DNA from: Devosia aquimaris
Lineage (GTDB): Bacteria > Pseudomonadota > Alphaproteobacteria > Rhizobiales > Devosiaceae
Reading direction: 5' to 3'
DNA: 64,000 bases
Assembly (NCBI RefSeq): GCF_020169335.1
Contig: NZ_JAIEZN010000001.1
Coordinates: forward strand, 327,426-391,425
Shown: one piece after another, positions 7,693 to 18,419 of the stretch
Layout: each line of letters begins with the position of its first letter
Numbering within the stretch: position 1 is the stretch's first letter
Position numbers and translations under genes: made by a program
Notes under the pieces: model-generated
The model's input: only the letters and a program-made list of their open reading frames with translations
Databases searched by the model: none
What the model was told of the DNA's origin: nothing

Positions 7693-8367
7693 GTGGTGGC
7701 TCTTTCGCAGGTCCAGATCATTCAATCGTTGGCCGAGGCGCTCTCCTGGTTCGAGAAAGAACTAAGCTGGGGTGTGGCGCCGGCCGAGCTCAATCACCTG
7801 ACCGGCCGTATCGGCGAACTTTATGCGGCCATGATCACTCGCGGGCAGATGGCTCTGGAGACCAACCAGCGCGGCTACGACGTTATCAGTGCAGAGAACG
7901 AACGCATCTCCGTCAAGACGATCACGTCGAGCTCGCATGTCTCATTCAATGCCAAGACGTTTGAGTTTGTTGATCGGGTCATGGTGTTGCGCGTGAACAT
8001 AGACGACGACAATGGTGTCTCGGTCGAAACGCTTCTAGACAACAGCGCGGCTGAGGCAATGACACTGTGTCGCGACCTGGGCGATCGGCTGTCTTTCGGA
8101 ATTCAAACGCGCTCAAGGCCCATCAAGCCGCTAGAAGATCTCAAAGTATCAGCCGAAGCTCAGTTCGAAAATCTGCTGGTCAGGCAATATGAGAACGGGA
8201 CGATCACCGTGCTGGTCGAAGGTCAGGCCCAGGCAGTAGCAAAACCATTCCTTCGCAAGATTGCGGCCTCCGTCGGTGTCGATCTGCTCAATGGCAATTC
8301 CCAGCCCAAAAACACACGCCAGCTTGGGGCCGACATCATCAAGACGATCAATGCGATGACGTCCTAA
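7693..8367 (+). CDS. DUF6998-type protein
   Basis: A protein of 224 aa (from GTG 7693) whose core, HLTGRIGELYAAMITRGQMA...GYDVISAENERISVKTI, matches the DUF6998 family often found beside restriction and other defence genes; the ERISVKT strand resembles a PD-(D/E)XK-like core, but catalysis is not established. The frame is open from 7615, overlapping the Mrr-like gene by 25 bp; the conserved part starts after 7693, where tandem GTG codons occur, so the start is uncertain. Likely cotranscribed with the upstream nuclease. Confidence 0.7.
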   Translation: MVALSQVQIIQSLAEALSWFEKELSWGVAPAELNHLTGRIGELYAAMITRGQMALETNQRGYDVISAENERISVKTITSSSHVSFNAKTFEFVDRVMVLRVNIDDDNGVSVETLLDNSAAEAMTLCRDLGDRLSFGIQTRSRPIKPLEDLKVSAEAQFENLLVRQYENGTITVLVEGQAQAVAKPFLRKIAASVGVDLLNGNSQPKNTRQLGADIIKTINAMTS

Positions 8368-8578
8368 TCAAGAACAGCCGCCGCGAGCTGCCAGGGTGGG
8401 GCGTAGGCCCATTCCTGCATAAGCCATCCATTTCACTGCAGGGGTTGCTGGACAACCTGTCACGCATAAACCTATCGTCCCGCACATTGATTTGGTGATT
8501 TTTAGTCAAACGTGCCGGCACCAGCGTCTCCAGAACGTAGGCTAGCGCGATAAAGCTGAATTCGACTTGGGGGACCAC

Positions 8579-11500
8579 ATGGATCAGGCGCTCGCAGCGA
8601 TCCTCGACCACTACCGGCAATCAGCGAAAACCGAGCGTGAAAAGGGCACCTATTTCGAGCGGCTGTGTGTCGCCTATCTGAAGAATGATCCGCTCCAGAC
8701 GGCTCAATATGACGAGGTGTGGCCCTTTTCAGATTGGGCCCAAGCGCGGGGTATTGATCGTCGCGACACTGGCATCGACCTGGTGGCGCGTATGCGTGAC
8801 AGCGGCGGCTACTGTGCCATTCAATGCAAATTCTATGACGAAGACAAACGCATCTCCAAGAGCGAGATCGACTCCTTCTTCACAGCATCTGGCAAGGCGC
8901 CATTTGCGCGGCGTCTAATCATCGACACCACTGACGCTGAGTGGAGCGAGCACGCCGAGGCGGCGCTACGTGACCAGCAGATTGAGACCATGCGCGTTGG
9001 TTTGAGCGATCTCTCGGCCAGCGCGATCGACTGGAGTGTCTATCAGCGCGATGAGCGTGTGGTGCTGGCGCCAAAGAAGGTGCCATTCCCCTACCAGGCG
9101 GAAGCCCTGGATGAAGTGGAAGCGGGCCTGGAAACCGCCGATCGTGGCAAGCTGCTCATGGCGTGCGGCACTGGCAAGACCTTCACTGCTCTCAAGATTG
9201 CCGAACGCATGGCCGGCAAAGGTAAGCGTGTTCTGTTCTTGGTGCCGTCCCTGGCTCTGATGTCACAGACGGTGCGCGAGTGGACGATTGATACCCAAAC
9301 GCCGTTACGTGCCTTCGCAGTGTGTTCCGATAGCCAAGTTGGCAAGCGTCGGGCCAGCGAGGATGTCGCTGATCTCGAAATTCATGACTTGGCGTTCCCG
9401 GCGACCACCGATCCGCGCAAGCTGGCTCAGAAGTTCGACCACGAGACACCTGATGAGATGACGGTGATCTTCTCAACCTACCAATCCATCCAGGTAATCT
9501 CGGATGCGCAACAGCGGCACGGCCTTCCCGACTTTGACCTGATCATTTGTGATGAAGCCCATCGCACGACCGGGGCGACCTTCGCTGATGGCGAAGAGTC
9601 CAACTTCGTCAAGGTGCACCGCCAGGAGTTCATCCGCGGCAACAAGCGCCTCTATATGACCGCGACGCCACGCATCTACGGCGATGGTGTGAAGACCAAA
9701 GCCGCTGAGGCTTCCGTCGAGATTTGCTCAATGGATGATGAGGAGCTGTATGGCGCGGTGCTCTTCCAGCGCGGGTTCTCCTGGGCAGTCCAGAACGGGC
9801 TGCTGACGGACTATAAGGTCATCGTGCTCGCAGTGGACGAGCAGATGGTCAGCAGCAGTGTGCAGCGCCGGCTGATGGATGCGGACAGCTCTCTGCTGCT
9901 CGACGATGCGACCAAGATCATTGGTTGCTACAAGGCCCTGACAAAAATTGACTTGAAGCCGGACGTGCTTTCGGACCCCCACCCGATGCGACGCGCCATT
10001 GCCTTCTGTAAGGACATCAAGAGTTCGAAGTTGATCACCGGCGAGTTCGCCAGCGTGGTCAATGAGTATCTCGGTAACGTGGAGCTAGCCGAAGGTGAGA
10101 CAGCCCTCAACTGTGAACTGAACCACGTTGACGGCACCTTCAATGCGAAGAGCCGGACAACGCTGCTGGACTGGCTCAAGGATGAGGCCGAGGAGAATAC
10201 CTGCCGCATTCTGTCGAACGCGCGGTGCCTGTCTGAAGGCGTCGATGTGCCTGCGCTCGATGCAATCATGTTCCTGCATCCCCGCAAGTCACAGATTGAC
10301 GTCGTGCAGTCCGTTGGCCGCGTGATGCGGCGGGCGGAAGGCAAGAAGATGGGCTACGTCATATTGCCCGTGGGTATTCCGGCCGGCATGTCCCCCGAAG
10401 AGGCGCTCAACAACAACGAGAAATACAAGGTCGTCTGGCAGATCCTCAACGCGCTGCGTGCCCATGATGACCGCTTTGACGCGACCATCAACAAGATGGA
10501 GTTGGGCGCCGACGTCAGCGCGCAAATCGAGATCATCGCCGTCACCAACGACATGCCCCAACAGGCCGCCAAGGCTGAGGCTGCCGGAATTGGCAGCGCT
10601 GGTCGCCACAGCGACGAGGACTATATTGAAGGTCCGCTGATAGCGCGAGATGTCGCCACACAGACAGCGTTTGTTTTCGACGAATTCGCCACCGCCGTCA
10701 TGGCCAAGATCGTCAAGAAATGCGGCCGCCGCACCTACTGGGAAGACTGGGCTGGCGACATCGCCAAGATCGCGCAGACCCACATTACACGCATCAAGGC
10801 CCTAGTCGAACAACCAGGCACCAAAGAGCGCGCCGCATTCGAGAGTTTCGTGGCTGAGCTCCGGGATGACCTGAACGACAGCATCACCGAGGACGAAGCC
10901 ATCGAAATGCTGGCGCAGCACCTCATCACCAAACCGGTGTTTGACGCGTTGTTCGAGGGACACAGCTTCACTTCTGAGAACCCTGTCTCAAAGGCCATGC
11001 AGTCGGTGCTCAATGTGCTCGAAGAGCAGAACATCGAGAAGGAGTCCCAGAGCCTCCAGAAATTTTATGACAGCGTTCGGTTCCGCGCCTCCGGCATCGA
11101 TAATGCAGAAGGCAAGCAGAGGATTGTCGTCGAGCTCTATGATAAGTTCTTTAGTAAAGCTTTCCCACGCTTGAGAGAAAAGCTCGGAATTGTCTACACA
11201 CCGGTCGAGGTAGTAGACTTCATCATTCACTCGGTGAACGAAGTGCTGCAATCGGAATTTGGCACAACAATCGGCTCGAAGGGTGTGCACATCATTGACC
11301 CATTCACTGGCACGGGAACCTTCATAACCCGTCTGCTTCAATCCGGTTTGATCAAGCCTGAAGAACTCGAGCACAAGTTTCGGCACGAGATCCACGCCAA
11401 CGAGATTGTGCTGCTCGCGTATTACATAGCGGCGATCAATATCGAGGCAGTGTTCCACGACCTGAGTGAACGGGATGACTATGTGCCTTTTGAGGGTATT

Positions 11501-13447
11501 TGCCTGACGGATACCTTTCAAATGTATGAGGGCGAGGACCTGGTAGCCCAGCTTATGCCGGACAATTCTGACCGCCGAAAACGGCAAAAGGAGTTGGATC
11601 TGCGGGTTATTATCGGAAATCCACCTTACTCCGCTGGACAAACAAGCGCGAACGACGACGCGGCAAATGTCATCTATCCAACTCTGGACGCACGCATTCG
11701 CGACACCTACGCAGCGCACACTTCGATGACAAACAAGCGCGCTATTTATGACAGCTACATTCGGGCCATCCGTTGGGGAAGCGACCGGCTTAAAAGTAGC
11801 GGCGGTGTCATGGCCTATGTCTCGAACGCAGGCTGGGTAGATGGGGCCGCGCTTGACGGACTCCGCAAATGTCTTCGGGAAGAATTTAGCTCACTTCATG
11901 TTTTCCATCTTCGAGGGAACGCACGCACCTCTGGCGAGCAGCGCCGTAGAGAAAAAGGAAACGTCTTCGGAGAGGGCACTCGAACGCCAATTGCCATCAG
12001 CATATTCACGAAAAATCCTAGTGCTGACAAACATGGTGAGATTTTCTTTCATGATATTGGGGACTATCTCGACCAGAAACAGAAACTCGCCATAATAAAG
12101 GATTTTGGGAGTATTGGAGGCGTAAATCGTTCAAACGCCTGGTCGCGGGTCGAGCCAGACGAACATAACGATTGGATAGATCAACGAGCCAAAGGTTTTG
12201 CAAAATACAATAGCATCACTGCGAAGGGCGGGGATTCTACTGGTATTTTTGAAACGCATTCCGCAGGTTTGAAAACCAACCGAGATGTCTGGGTTTACGA
12301 TTTCTCGAGGTCGGCCCTGGAACGGCGTGTTCGGGCTTCGATAGATTTCTTCAACAGCGAGATTGATCGGGCTGGCGGGGAGAAGGGATACAAACCGGAT
12401 CCAAACCCGACGAGATTCAAGTGGTGCCAAGCTACTCTTAAAAATTTCGAAAGAAGCGTGAAGCTTCAGTATCACCCCGAAGCGGTCCAAGAAGCAATGT
12501 ATCGGCCATTTCAAAGGATGTGGGTCTACAAGCATCAATCCCTGAACTGGAGCAGTTATCTAATGCCTCGGTTCTTTCCCAAATCCGATACGAAGAACGT
12601 CGCGATTTGCCTCTCAGGACCAGGTGGTAGAGGTCAGTTTTCAGCTCTTGTAGTTAATGCTGTGCCGAGTATTCATTTTGCTGATGTAGATGGCGCGCAG
12701 TGCTTTCCTCTGGCGCTTTTCACGGAGAAAGGTGATGATGTCGCCGCTGAATTATTTAGCAGCGCCAATGAATTTCACCCAAACAGCGGCATAACTGACC
12801 AAGGTCTCCGCAACTTTAAAAACGCATACATGGGAGAGGAAATATCCAAAGAAGATATTTTCTACTATGTATATGGTTTACTTCATTCTGAGGCGTATCG
12901 GACCAGCTTCGCGGACAATCTCTCAAAGGAATTGCCGCGTATCCCGAAAGTGAAGAAAGCTGAAGACTTTTGGGCTTTCACCGGTGCCGGGCGAGCGCTC
13001 GCTGACCTGCATGTGAATTTTGAGACCGTGGCTCCCTACCCAACGACTATCAAACAGGGTGATCTGCGTCTCGCAAATATCCCTGACCCCAACAAGTTCT
13101 ACCGCGTCGAAAAAATGAAGTTCGGAGGAACGCGCCCTGGTCTCGACAAGTCTACCGTGGTCTACAACGCCAACATCACCATGACGGGCATCCCGTTGGA
13201 GGCTTATGACTATGTCGTCAATGGCAAGCCGGCACTGGAATGGGTGATGGAGCGACAAGCCGTAGTGAAAGACACATATAATCCAACAACCAAGAAGGGC
13301 AGTGATATTGTCAACGACGCCAACTGCTACGCCATCGAAACTGTAGGCAACCCTGCCTACCCACTGGAGCTGTTCCAACGTGTGATCACAGTTAGCCTCG
13401 AGACCATGAAGATCGTCCGTTCACTGCCAGCCTTGGATATCGATTGA
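8579..13447 (+). CDS. Type ISP restriction-modification enzyme (single polypeptide)
   Basis: This 1622-aa protein has the LlaGI/LlaBIII order: an Mrr-type nuclease at residues about 10-110 (GIDLVARM, CAIQCKFY); an SF2 translocase with Walker A MACGTGKT near 194-201, DEAH near 325, TATPRIYG near 360 and SVGRVMRR near 580; an N6-adenine methyltransferase with motif I DPFTGTGTF near 907 and motif IV NPPY near 1014; and a C-terminal target-recognition region. Type ISP enzymes methylate one strand and cleave after head-on translocation. The length is normal and all motifs are intact. The ATG at 8579 follows GGGGGA closely; an in-frame TTG lies at 8567. The TGA overlaps the next ATG. Confidence 0.93.
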   Translation: MDQALAAILDHYRQSAKTEREKGTYFERLCVAYLKNDPLQTAQYDEVWPFSDWAQARGIDRRDTGIDLVARMRDSGGYCAIQCKFYDEDKRISKSEIDSFFTASGKAPFARRLIIDTTDAEWSEHAEAALRDQQIETMRVGLSDLSASAIDWSVYQRDERVVLAPKKVPFPYQAEALDEVEAGLETADRGKLLMACGTGKTFTALKIAERMAGKGKRVLFLVPSLALMSQTVREWTIDTQTPLRAFAVCSDSQVGKRRASEDVADLEIHDLAFPATTDPRKLAQKFDHETPDEMTVIFSTYQSIQVISDAQQRHGLPDFDLIICDEAHRTTGATFADGEESNFVKVHRQEFIRGNKRLYMTATPRIYGDGVKTKAAEASVEICSMDDEELYGAVLFQRGFSWAVQNGLLTDYKVIVLAVDEQMVSSSVQRRLMDADSSLLLDDATKIIGCYKALTKIDLKPDVLSDPHPMRRAIAFCKDIKSSKLITGEFASVVNEYLGNVELAEGETALNCELNHVDGTFNAKSRTTLLDWLKDEAEENTCRILSNARCLSEGVDVPALDAIMFLHPRKSQIDVVQSVGRVMRRAEGKKMGYVILPVGIPAGMSPEEALNNNEKYKVVWQILNALRAHDDRFDATINKMELGADVSAQIEIIAVTNDMPQQAAKAEAAGIGSAGRHSDEDYIEGPLIARDVATQTAFVFDEFATAVMAKIVKKCGRRTYWEDWAGDIAKIAQTHITRIKALVEQPGTKERAAFESFVAELRDDLNDSITEDEAIEMLAQHLITKPVFDALFEGHSFTSENPVSKAMQSVLNVLEEQNIEKESQSLQKFYDSVRFRASGIDNAEGKQRIVVELYDKFFSKAFPRLREKLGIVYTPVEVVDFIIHSVNEVLQSEFGTTIGSKGVHIIDPFTGTGTFITRLLQSGLIKPEELEHKFRHEIHANEIVLLAYYIAAINIEAVFHDLSERDDYVPFEGICLTDTFQMYEGEDLVAQLMPDNSDRRKRQKELDLRVIIGNPPYSAGQTSANDDAANVIYPTLDARIRDTYAAHTSMTNKRAIYDSYIRAIRWGSDRLKSSGGVMAYVSNAGWVDGAALDGLRKCLREEFSSLHVFHLRGNARTSGEQRRREKGNVFGEGTRTPIAISIFTKNPSADKHGEIFFHDIGDYLDQKQKLAIIKDFGSIGGVNRSNAWSRVEPDEHNDWIDQRAKGFAKYNSITAKGGDSTGIFETHSAGLKTNRDVWVYDFSRSALERRVRASIDFFNSEIDRAGGEKGYKPDPNPTRFKWCQATLKNFERSVKLQYHPEAVQEAMYRPFQRMWVYKHQSLNWSSYLMPRFFPKSDTKNVAICLSGPGGRGQFSALVVNAVPSIHFADVDGAQCFPLALFTEKGDDVAAELFSSANEFHPNSGITDQGLRNFKNAYMGEEISKEDIFYYVYGLLHSEAYRTSFADNLSKELPRIPKVKKAEDFWAFTGAGRALADLHVNFETVAPYPTTIKQGDLRLANIPDPNKFYRVEKMKFGGTRPGLDKSTVVYNANITMTGIPLEAYDYVVNGKPALEWVMERQAVVKDTYNPTTKKGSDIVNDANCYAIETVGNPAYPLELFQRVITVSLETMKIVRSLPALDID

Positions 13448-14658
13448 TGCCAGACACTGCTCTGACGCCGGATGAGCAAAAGAGGCTGCTGGAGAATTTT
13501 GTCTTCAGCAACGACGACCTAGAGCGGCTGGAGGCATTGTCGGCGGGTTTCAACATCTTCGATGCCATTGGCATGAAGCACCAGGAAATCCGGCACTCAC
13601 GGACGCTGTCATTCTTGCTGGGTCCACAAAACGGCCATGGGCTCAGTCAGTATTTTCTAAAGCGCGTGCTCAAGACAATTGCGCTCGAACCGCAGAACGC
13701 GGTTTCGGTCGTCGACGTTGATGTCGCCAATTTTGCTGATGCCGAGACTCGCTGCGAGTGGAACAGCATCGACATCTTGATAATCTGTCCGACTGCCAAG
13801 CTCATCGTGGCTATCGAAAACAAGCTCCTGGCCGATGAGCACAGTGATCAGCTCACCAGATACAAGAGGGTGCTCGACGACCACCCCGAGTGGGCGGGTT
13901 ATCGAAGGTTATTTGCTTTTCTTACTGTGGACGGACGTTCGCCAGCCAAGGCAGAGGACGGAGCCCACTGGTGCAACATTTCCTACGCAATGATCGCTGA
14001 CGAGCTCGGCGCCTCTCACAAGGCGCTTCTCGGCAATATGGGTATCGATCAGGATGTGCTCATTCGGCACTATGTTGATCTGTTGAGGAGAAGCGTCTTG
14101 GAAGACAGTGAGGTCGCTAAGCTGGCGCGCAAAATCTATCAGGCACACAAGGGGGCGCTCGATATCATATTCGAGCACAGGCCAGATTTGCGCCTGGAGA
14201 TCAGAGACTACCTACAGAAGAAAATTGAGACACAGTCAAACGTCGATATTGGTATGTGCTCAAGCCGTATATTGAGGTTCACCCACAAAGACTGGCGCTT
14301 CCAAGAGACCATTGAAGCAGAAACATTGGAGTTCAAACCAAAATACGTGAATTTCGAGATCGAAATCGATGCAAAGGCGACCCGAGTTAGACTTGAGCTT
14401 GTGGTTGGAGACGTGCCCGAAGCGAAGCGTTTTCAGTTGCGAGACAGCTTCCAGGAGGCGCTCGGAAGTAAGAAGAAGAGAAGTTCGGATACCTACCCAA
14501 GAGGCTGGGAATATAGGGATCTGCGGCGGGACATGGCAGCTGATATTGATTCCAACCAGTTACTGATCAAAATCGACAACTGGTGGAGTTCATTTGTCAC
14601 CGACCATCTTGAGCTGGTTTCGTCCAAGGTAGCTGAGGTTCTTAAAACCGTGCGCTGA
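13447..14658 (+). CDS. PD-(D/E)XK nuclease family protein (PDDEXK_4-like)
   Basis: A 403-aa protein with signatures of the PDDEXK_4 family: EIRHSRTLSFLL near residue 40, IDILIICP near 110 and IVAIENKLLADEHSDQLTRY near 125-145, supplying Asp, Glu-x-Lys and Gln of the nuclease core. The C-terminal half (about 200-403) is unassigned. The ATG shares its A with the TGA of the Type ISP gene (TGATG), so translation is coupled. This points to a helper nuclease or effector of the same system. The family is common in phage-defence neighbourhoods. Confidence 0.82.
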   Translation: MPDTALTPDEQKRLLENFVFSNDDLERLEALSAGFNIFDAIGMKHQEIRHSRTLSFLLGPQNGHGLSQYFLKRVLKTIALEPQNAVSVVDVDVANFADAETRCEWNSIDILIICPTAKLIVAIENKLLADEHSDQLTRYKRVLDDHPEWAGYRRLFAFLTVDGRSPAKAEDGAHWCNISYAMIADELGASHKALLGNMGIDQDVLIRHYVDLLRRSVLEDSEVAKLARKIYQAHKGALDIIFEHRPDLRLEIRDYLQKKIETQSNVDIGMCSSRILRFTHKDWRFQETIEAETLEFKPKYVNFEIEIDAKATRVRLELVVGDVPEAKRFQLRDSFQEALGSKKKRSSDTYPRGWEYRDLRRDMAADIDSNQLLIKIDNWWSSFVTDHLELVSSKVAEVLKTVR

Positions 14659-14736
14659 GAGCGCCGCCGGCGCATTGATCAGAATACTCGCCTCGGTGCC
14701 GGCTGCGCGCTAGGCTCAAGCAGTTGGATAAGTTTT

Positions 14737-17700
14737 TTGGCTAGCCGTCCCCTTCTAGCAATTGGAATTGAAGACCTCGAAAAAGCGTTCGACGCCCAGC
14801 GCGATGATCCTGCGTTCCTTAAGACGCTGGTCGCCGAACTAAAGAACCGCAAAACACAACGTGCCGCCCAACTCCGCGACCGTGCAGTGCAAGCGCTGGG
14901 TGTGTCGCCCAAGGGCAAACCCGCGCAACCTGCTGCAACGCCTGCGCGCCCTAAACAGACACCACCAGCGGCTCAGGTGCGCGAGCCTGCTCTGCCGCGC
15001 CAAATTCCGCCTACACCCGCGCCTGGCAATACAGGAAGCGCGCCCGCACCCTCACGCCCGCCTTCAGTGCAATTGGGCCGACCTCCGACTTCACCTGCGC
15101 GGGCCTCGGCCGATGTCGCTGGCCTCTCGCAGCCAGAGCGGGTCATGCTCACGTGGACAGCACTTGAGGTGCTGTCGCCACAGAGCTTTCGACGGCCCGA
15201 GGACTTAGCTAGTGGGGATCGTCAACGGGTTGCTCGGTTCAATGAGCGTGGACTGCCATGGGAAAACGGCGGTGAAAAATCAAAGCCGAACTATCGGCTC
15301 TACTATCAGGTGGTGCTCGGTTCCATCGATATGGAGAAGGCTATCGGCCAGCTGCTTTCGGTTTACACCGACAAGCGCGCGGAGCAACCACCAAGTTCTG
15401 GTGAGAGCATTATTGCGACCATCCTCGTAGACAGGGAAGGGCGTCCAGTCGAGCAAGATGCTGTGGCGCTCTCAAGCTTTGCCTGGGGCGTGCCAGTGGC
15501 TCTGAACGGCGACCTCAAGGCTCTCGGAGATTGGCCATCCGCAGAGCGGACGTTGATTGAAGCATTGGACGCACGTGTTCGCCGGACAGATGACTCCGGG
15601 AAGCCGGAACCCTTGACCTTGGGTGACATTGCTAGCGCACACGACTGGCTAGTAGGGCAGTTGGGTCTGCCGCTGGACATGGTCAGCCCGCCTTCATTCT
15701 GCGTGCGGACATACCAATGGTTCAAGCTAGACGACACTCCCGAGACGTTGCTGCTCAACTCGTTTTTCCTGTCCGACCTGGACCGGGCCCGTCAACTGTT
15801 CCAATCGGGAAAAGCCACATCAAATCTGAAGCGCTACATTGGACAGACAGCCCCTGAAACACGTCGTGACCTGCTGCACGACCAAGACGCTATCTCCGAC
15901 GCGCTAGACCCTGCGAAGATGCCATTGGGACGGTGGCCGGCGGCCGGACGCTACCCTCTGGTGGCGCTGCAGCAAGCCGCGGTGAACCTGACGGCAAATC
16001 ACCTGAAGGAAGATGGCATTCTCGCCGTGAATGGCCCTCCAGGGACTGGCAAGACCACCCTGTTGCGCGATGTAGTCGCTCATGTCGTCACCGAGCGTGC
16101 CCGCGTGATGGCGACTTACACTGACCCGGAACTGGCGTTCACCAATTCAAAACTAAGGGTCAAGAAGGGTCAGGCTTTTCTCTGGATGTATGAGCTCGAC
16201 GCGAAGCTGCGCGGGTTTGAGATTGTCGTGGCTTCTTCGAACAACAAGGCAGTCGAAAATGTCAGTGCAGAGCTGCCCGGTTTGGCCGCAGTGGCGGACG
16301 AAGCGTTCCCCAATGGCTATTTCAAGACAGTATCTGATGTCCTTCTCGAACGAGACAGCTGGGGTATCATAGCCGCAGTTCTTGGCAATGCTGGCAACCG
16401 GTTCAAGTTCAGTCAGCGCTTCTGGTGGGACCAGGACTACGGCATGTCCAACTACCTAAAGCATGCGACTGGAACGCCGAGCTTTATCGTTGAGGAAGCC
16501 GAAGACGGCACGAAAACCCAGAGGCCACCGTATGTTGTCACCAAGGAACGCCCGCCGGCTGACAAAGACGAGGCGCTGAAGCGCTGGCGAAAGGCACGCA
16601 AGGCTTTTCAGGAGGCCGAGGCTTCTGCAAGAAAGGTGCTCGATGGCGCTTCACGACTTGCCGCGCTGCCTGGTCAGATCGTCGAAATCGATGCACACAT
16701 AGCACAATTGGTCCCGGCGCTGAGTGCCGCCAACGATCGTGTCAATCAACTTTCTGCTGACAAACCACTTGCGCAGCGTGAGTCCCAAACTGCCAAGGAT
16801 CACTATCGAAGCGCCGAAGAGGCCAAGGCACATTTGAAGGCTGCTAGACCAACGTTCTTGAGGGGGCTCTTCAATCGTGAGGGCCTTCGACGTTGGCGTG
16901 CGGGTTTTGAAGTGGCGTCGGACAAGGCTGCGCAGGCAAAGGCTACTTTCGAGAAGTGTGAGGAGCGTCACAACCAGCTTGTTGCCAAACACGCGGCTGA
17001 GCTTTCCACTCTCGAGGCCATGGTCGCTCGGCTGGAGACGCAAACGGCACAACGAGAAGAGTTCGTCAGGCGTTCGGAGGCGCTGAAGACTGCCCTTGGC
17101 GGCACGGCAATCGACCAGTCGCATTTCCTGCGCGGGCATGAGGAGCAACAGCTTGCTGCTCCTTGGCTGGCCGGCCAGGCAGCACTAAAGCGGGACGACC
17201 TATTTGAGGCCGCCATCAACCTGCATCGCGCCTTTGTAGACGCAGCCGCCCGCCCCCTACGACACAACCTCAATTTGCTGATGGATAGCTTCGGCACAAG
17301 GTCGTTCGGCAGTGAGGAAAAAGATCGCCTAATTCCGCACCTTTGGTCGAGCCTGTTTTTGGTAGTGCCGGTGGTCTCTACTACATTCGCCTCTGTCGCT
17401 CGAATGTTCTCCAATATCGGCGCGGAGGACATCGGTTGGCTGCTCATTGATGAAGCCGGCCAAGCGCTCCCACAGGCAGCAGTTGGCGCGATCATGCGTT
17501 CACGCCGAGCTGTTGTGGTAGGCGATCCGCTTCAAATCGAACCAGTCGTGGTGTTGCCAGACTCGCTTACTGATGCGGTCTGTAAAGAATTCAACGTCGA
17601 CGAAACCGTTTACAACGCCCCCGCGGCATCTGCACAAACACTTGCTGATTCAGCCACGCCTTTTTTTGCGTCGTTCGAGACACGGATCGGTTCGAGGGAT

Positions 17701-18282
17701 GTCGGAGTGCCGTTGCTCGTGCACCGACGCTGTGCCGATCCAATGTTCGGTATTTCAAACGCCATCGCCTACGAAAATCTTATGGTTCAGGCGAAGGTTC
17801 AAAAACACTCCCCAATCGCCGTAGCGTTGGGCCCGTCGCGCTGGATCAATGTGGAAGGATCTGGCCAAGACAAGTGGTGCGCTGATGAAGGCCAAGAGGT
17901 CATTAGCCTACTGCGCCAAATGCGGGAAAGTGGCGCAAGTTCTGACCTATACATCGTTACACCGTTCGTCGTGGTTCAGGATCGCATGCGAGACCTAATC
18001 AGATCTAGTGGCGTTCTAACTGGGTGGGTCGATGACGCCGCCAAGTGGCCATATGACCGGATCGGAACAGTTCATACGGTTCAAGGGCGGGAGGCCGAGG
18101 CTGTGATATTCCTTCTGGGCGCTCCGATGGCCCAGCAGAAGGGAGCGCGGAACTGGGCAGGTGCGAGGCCCAACATCTTGAACGTTGCCGTCTCACGAGC
18201 TCAGGAGACGATCTACGTTGTCGGCAATAGGAGACTTTGGCGCGAAGCTGGGGTATTCGCCGAGCTCGACAGGGCACTTTGA
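14737..18282 (+). CDS. SF1 superfamily DNA/RNA helicase (Upf1-like), 1181 aa
   Basis: The N terminus (1-60) is helical, followed by a Pro/Ala-rich linker (about 60-130). An SF1 core comes next: Walker A GPPGTGKTT near residue 433, DEAGQALPQAA near 905, GDPLQIEPV near 930, TVQGREAEAVIF near 1115 and NVAVSRAQE near 1150. Between motifs I and II lies a long helical, probably coiled-coil insertion (about 610-780). The start is uncertain: no ATG is in frame nearby and I used TTG 14737, which has a poor ribosome site. It lies 78 bp after the nuclease gene on the same strand. Confidence 0.82.
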   Translation: MASRPLLAIGIEDLEKAFDAQRDDPAFLKTLVAELKNRKTQRAAQLRDRAVQALGVSPKGKPAQPAATPARPKQTPPAAQVREPALPRQIPPTPAPGNTGSAPAPSRPPSVQLGRPPTSPARASADVAGLSQPERVMLTWTALEVLSPQSFRRPEDLASGDRQRVARFNERGLPWENGGEKSKPNYRLYYQVVLGSIDMEKAIGQLLSVYTDKRAEQPPSSGESIIATILVDREGRPVEQDAVALSSFAWGVPVALNGDLKALGDWPSAERTLIEALDARVRRTDDSGKPEPLTLGDIASAHDWLVGQLGLPLDMVSPPSFCVRTYQWFKLDDTPETLLLNSFFLSDLDRARQLFQSGKATSNLKRYIGQTAPETRRDLLHDQDAISDALDPAKMPLGRWPAAGRYPLVALQQAAVNLTANHLKEDGILAVNGPPGTGKTTLLRDVVAHVVTERARVMATYTDPELAFTNSKLRVKKGQAFLWMYELDAKLRGFEIVVASSNNKAVENVSAELPGLAAVADEAFPNGYFKTVSDVLLERDSWGIIAAVLGNAGNRFKFSQRFWWDQDYGMSNYLKHATGTPSFIVEEAEDGTKTQRPPYVVTKERPPADKDEALKRWRKARKAFQEAEASARKVLDGASRLAALPGQIVEIDAHIAQLVPALSAANDRVNQLSADKPLAQRESQTAKDHYRSAEEAKAHLKAARPTFLRGLFNREGLRRWRAGFEVASDKAAQAKATFEKCEERHNQLVAKHAAELSTLEAMVARLETQTAQREEFVRRSEALKTALGGTAIDQSHFLRGHEEQQLAAPWLAGQAALKRDDLFEAAINLHRAFVDAAARPLRHNLNLLMDSFGTRSFGSEEKDRLIPHLWSSLFLVVPVVSTTFASVARMFSNIGAEDIGWLLIDEAGQALPQAAVGAIMRSRRAVVVGDPLQIEPVVVLPDSLTDAVCKEFNVDETVYNAPAASAQTLADSATPFFASFETRIGSRDVGVPLLVHRRCADPMFGISNAIAYENLMVQAKVQKHSPIAVALGPSRWINVEGSGQDKWCADEGQEVISLLRQMRESGASSDLYIVTPFVVVQDRMRDLIRSSGVLTGWVDDAAKWPYDRIGTVHTVQGREAEAVIFLLGAPMAQQKGARNWAGARPNILNVAVSRAQETIYVVGNRRLWREAGVFAELDRAL

Positions 18283-18419
18283 CCGTCGCCTTCCTGTGAG
18301 TCCGACGAGCTCGTTCCGACCAGCTTGCGGGTTACCGGGCGGCAACTTCATCAAGGACTACCGCTCGCATCGGGCCGGGAAGAGCATCGGCATACCAAGA
18401 TGGTGAAATTGCAAGCAGG

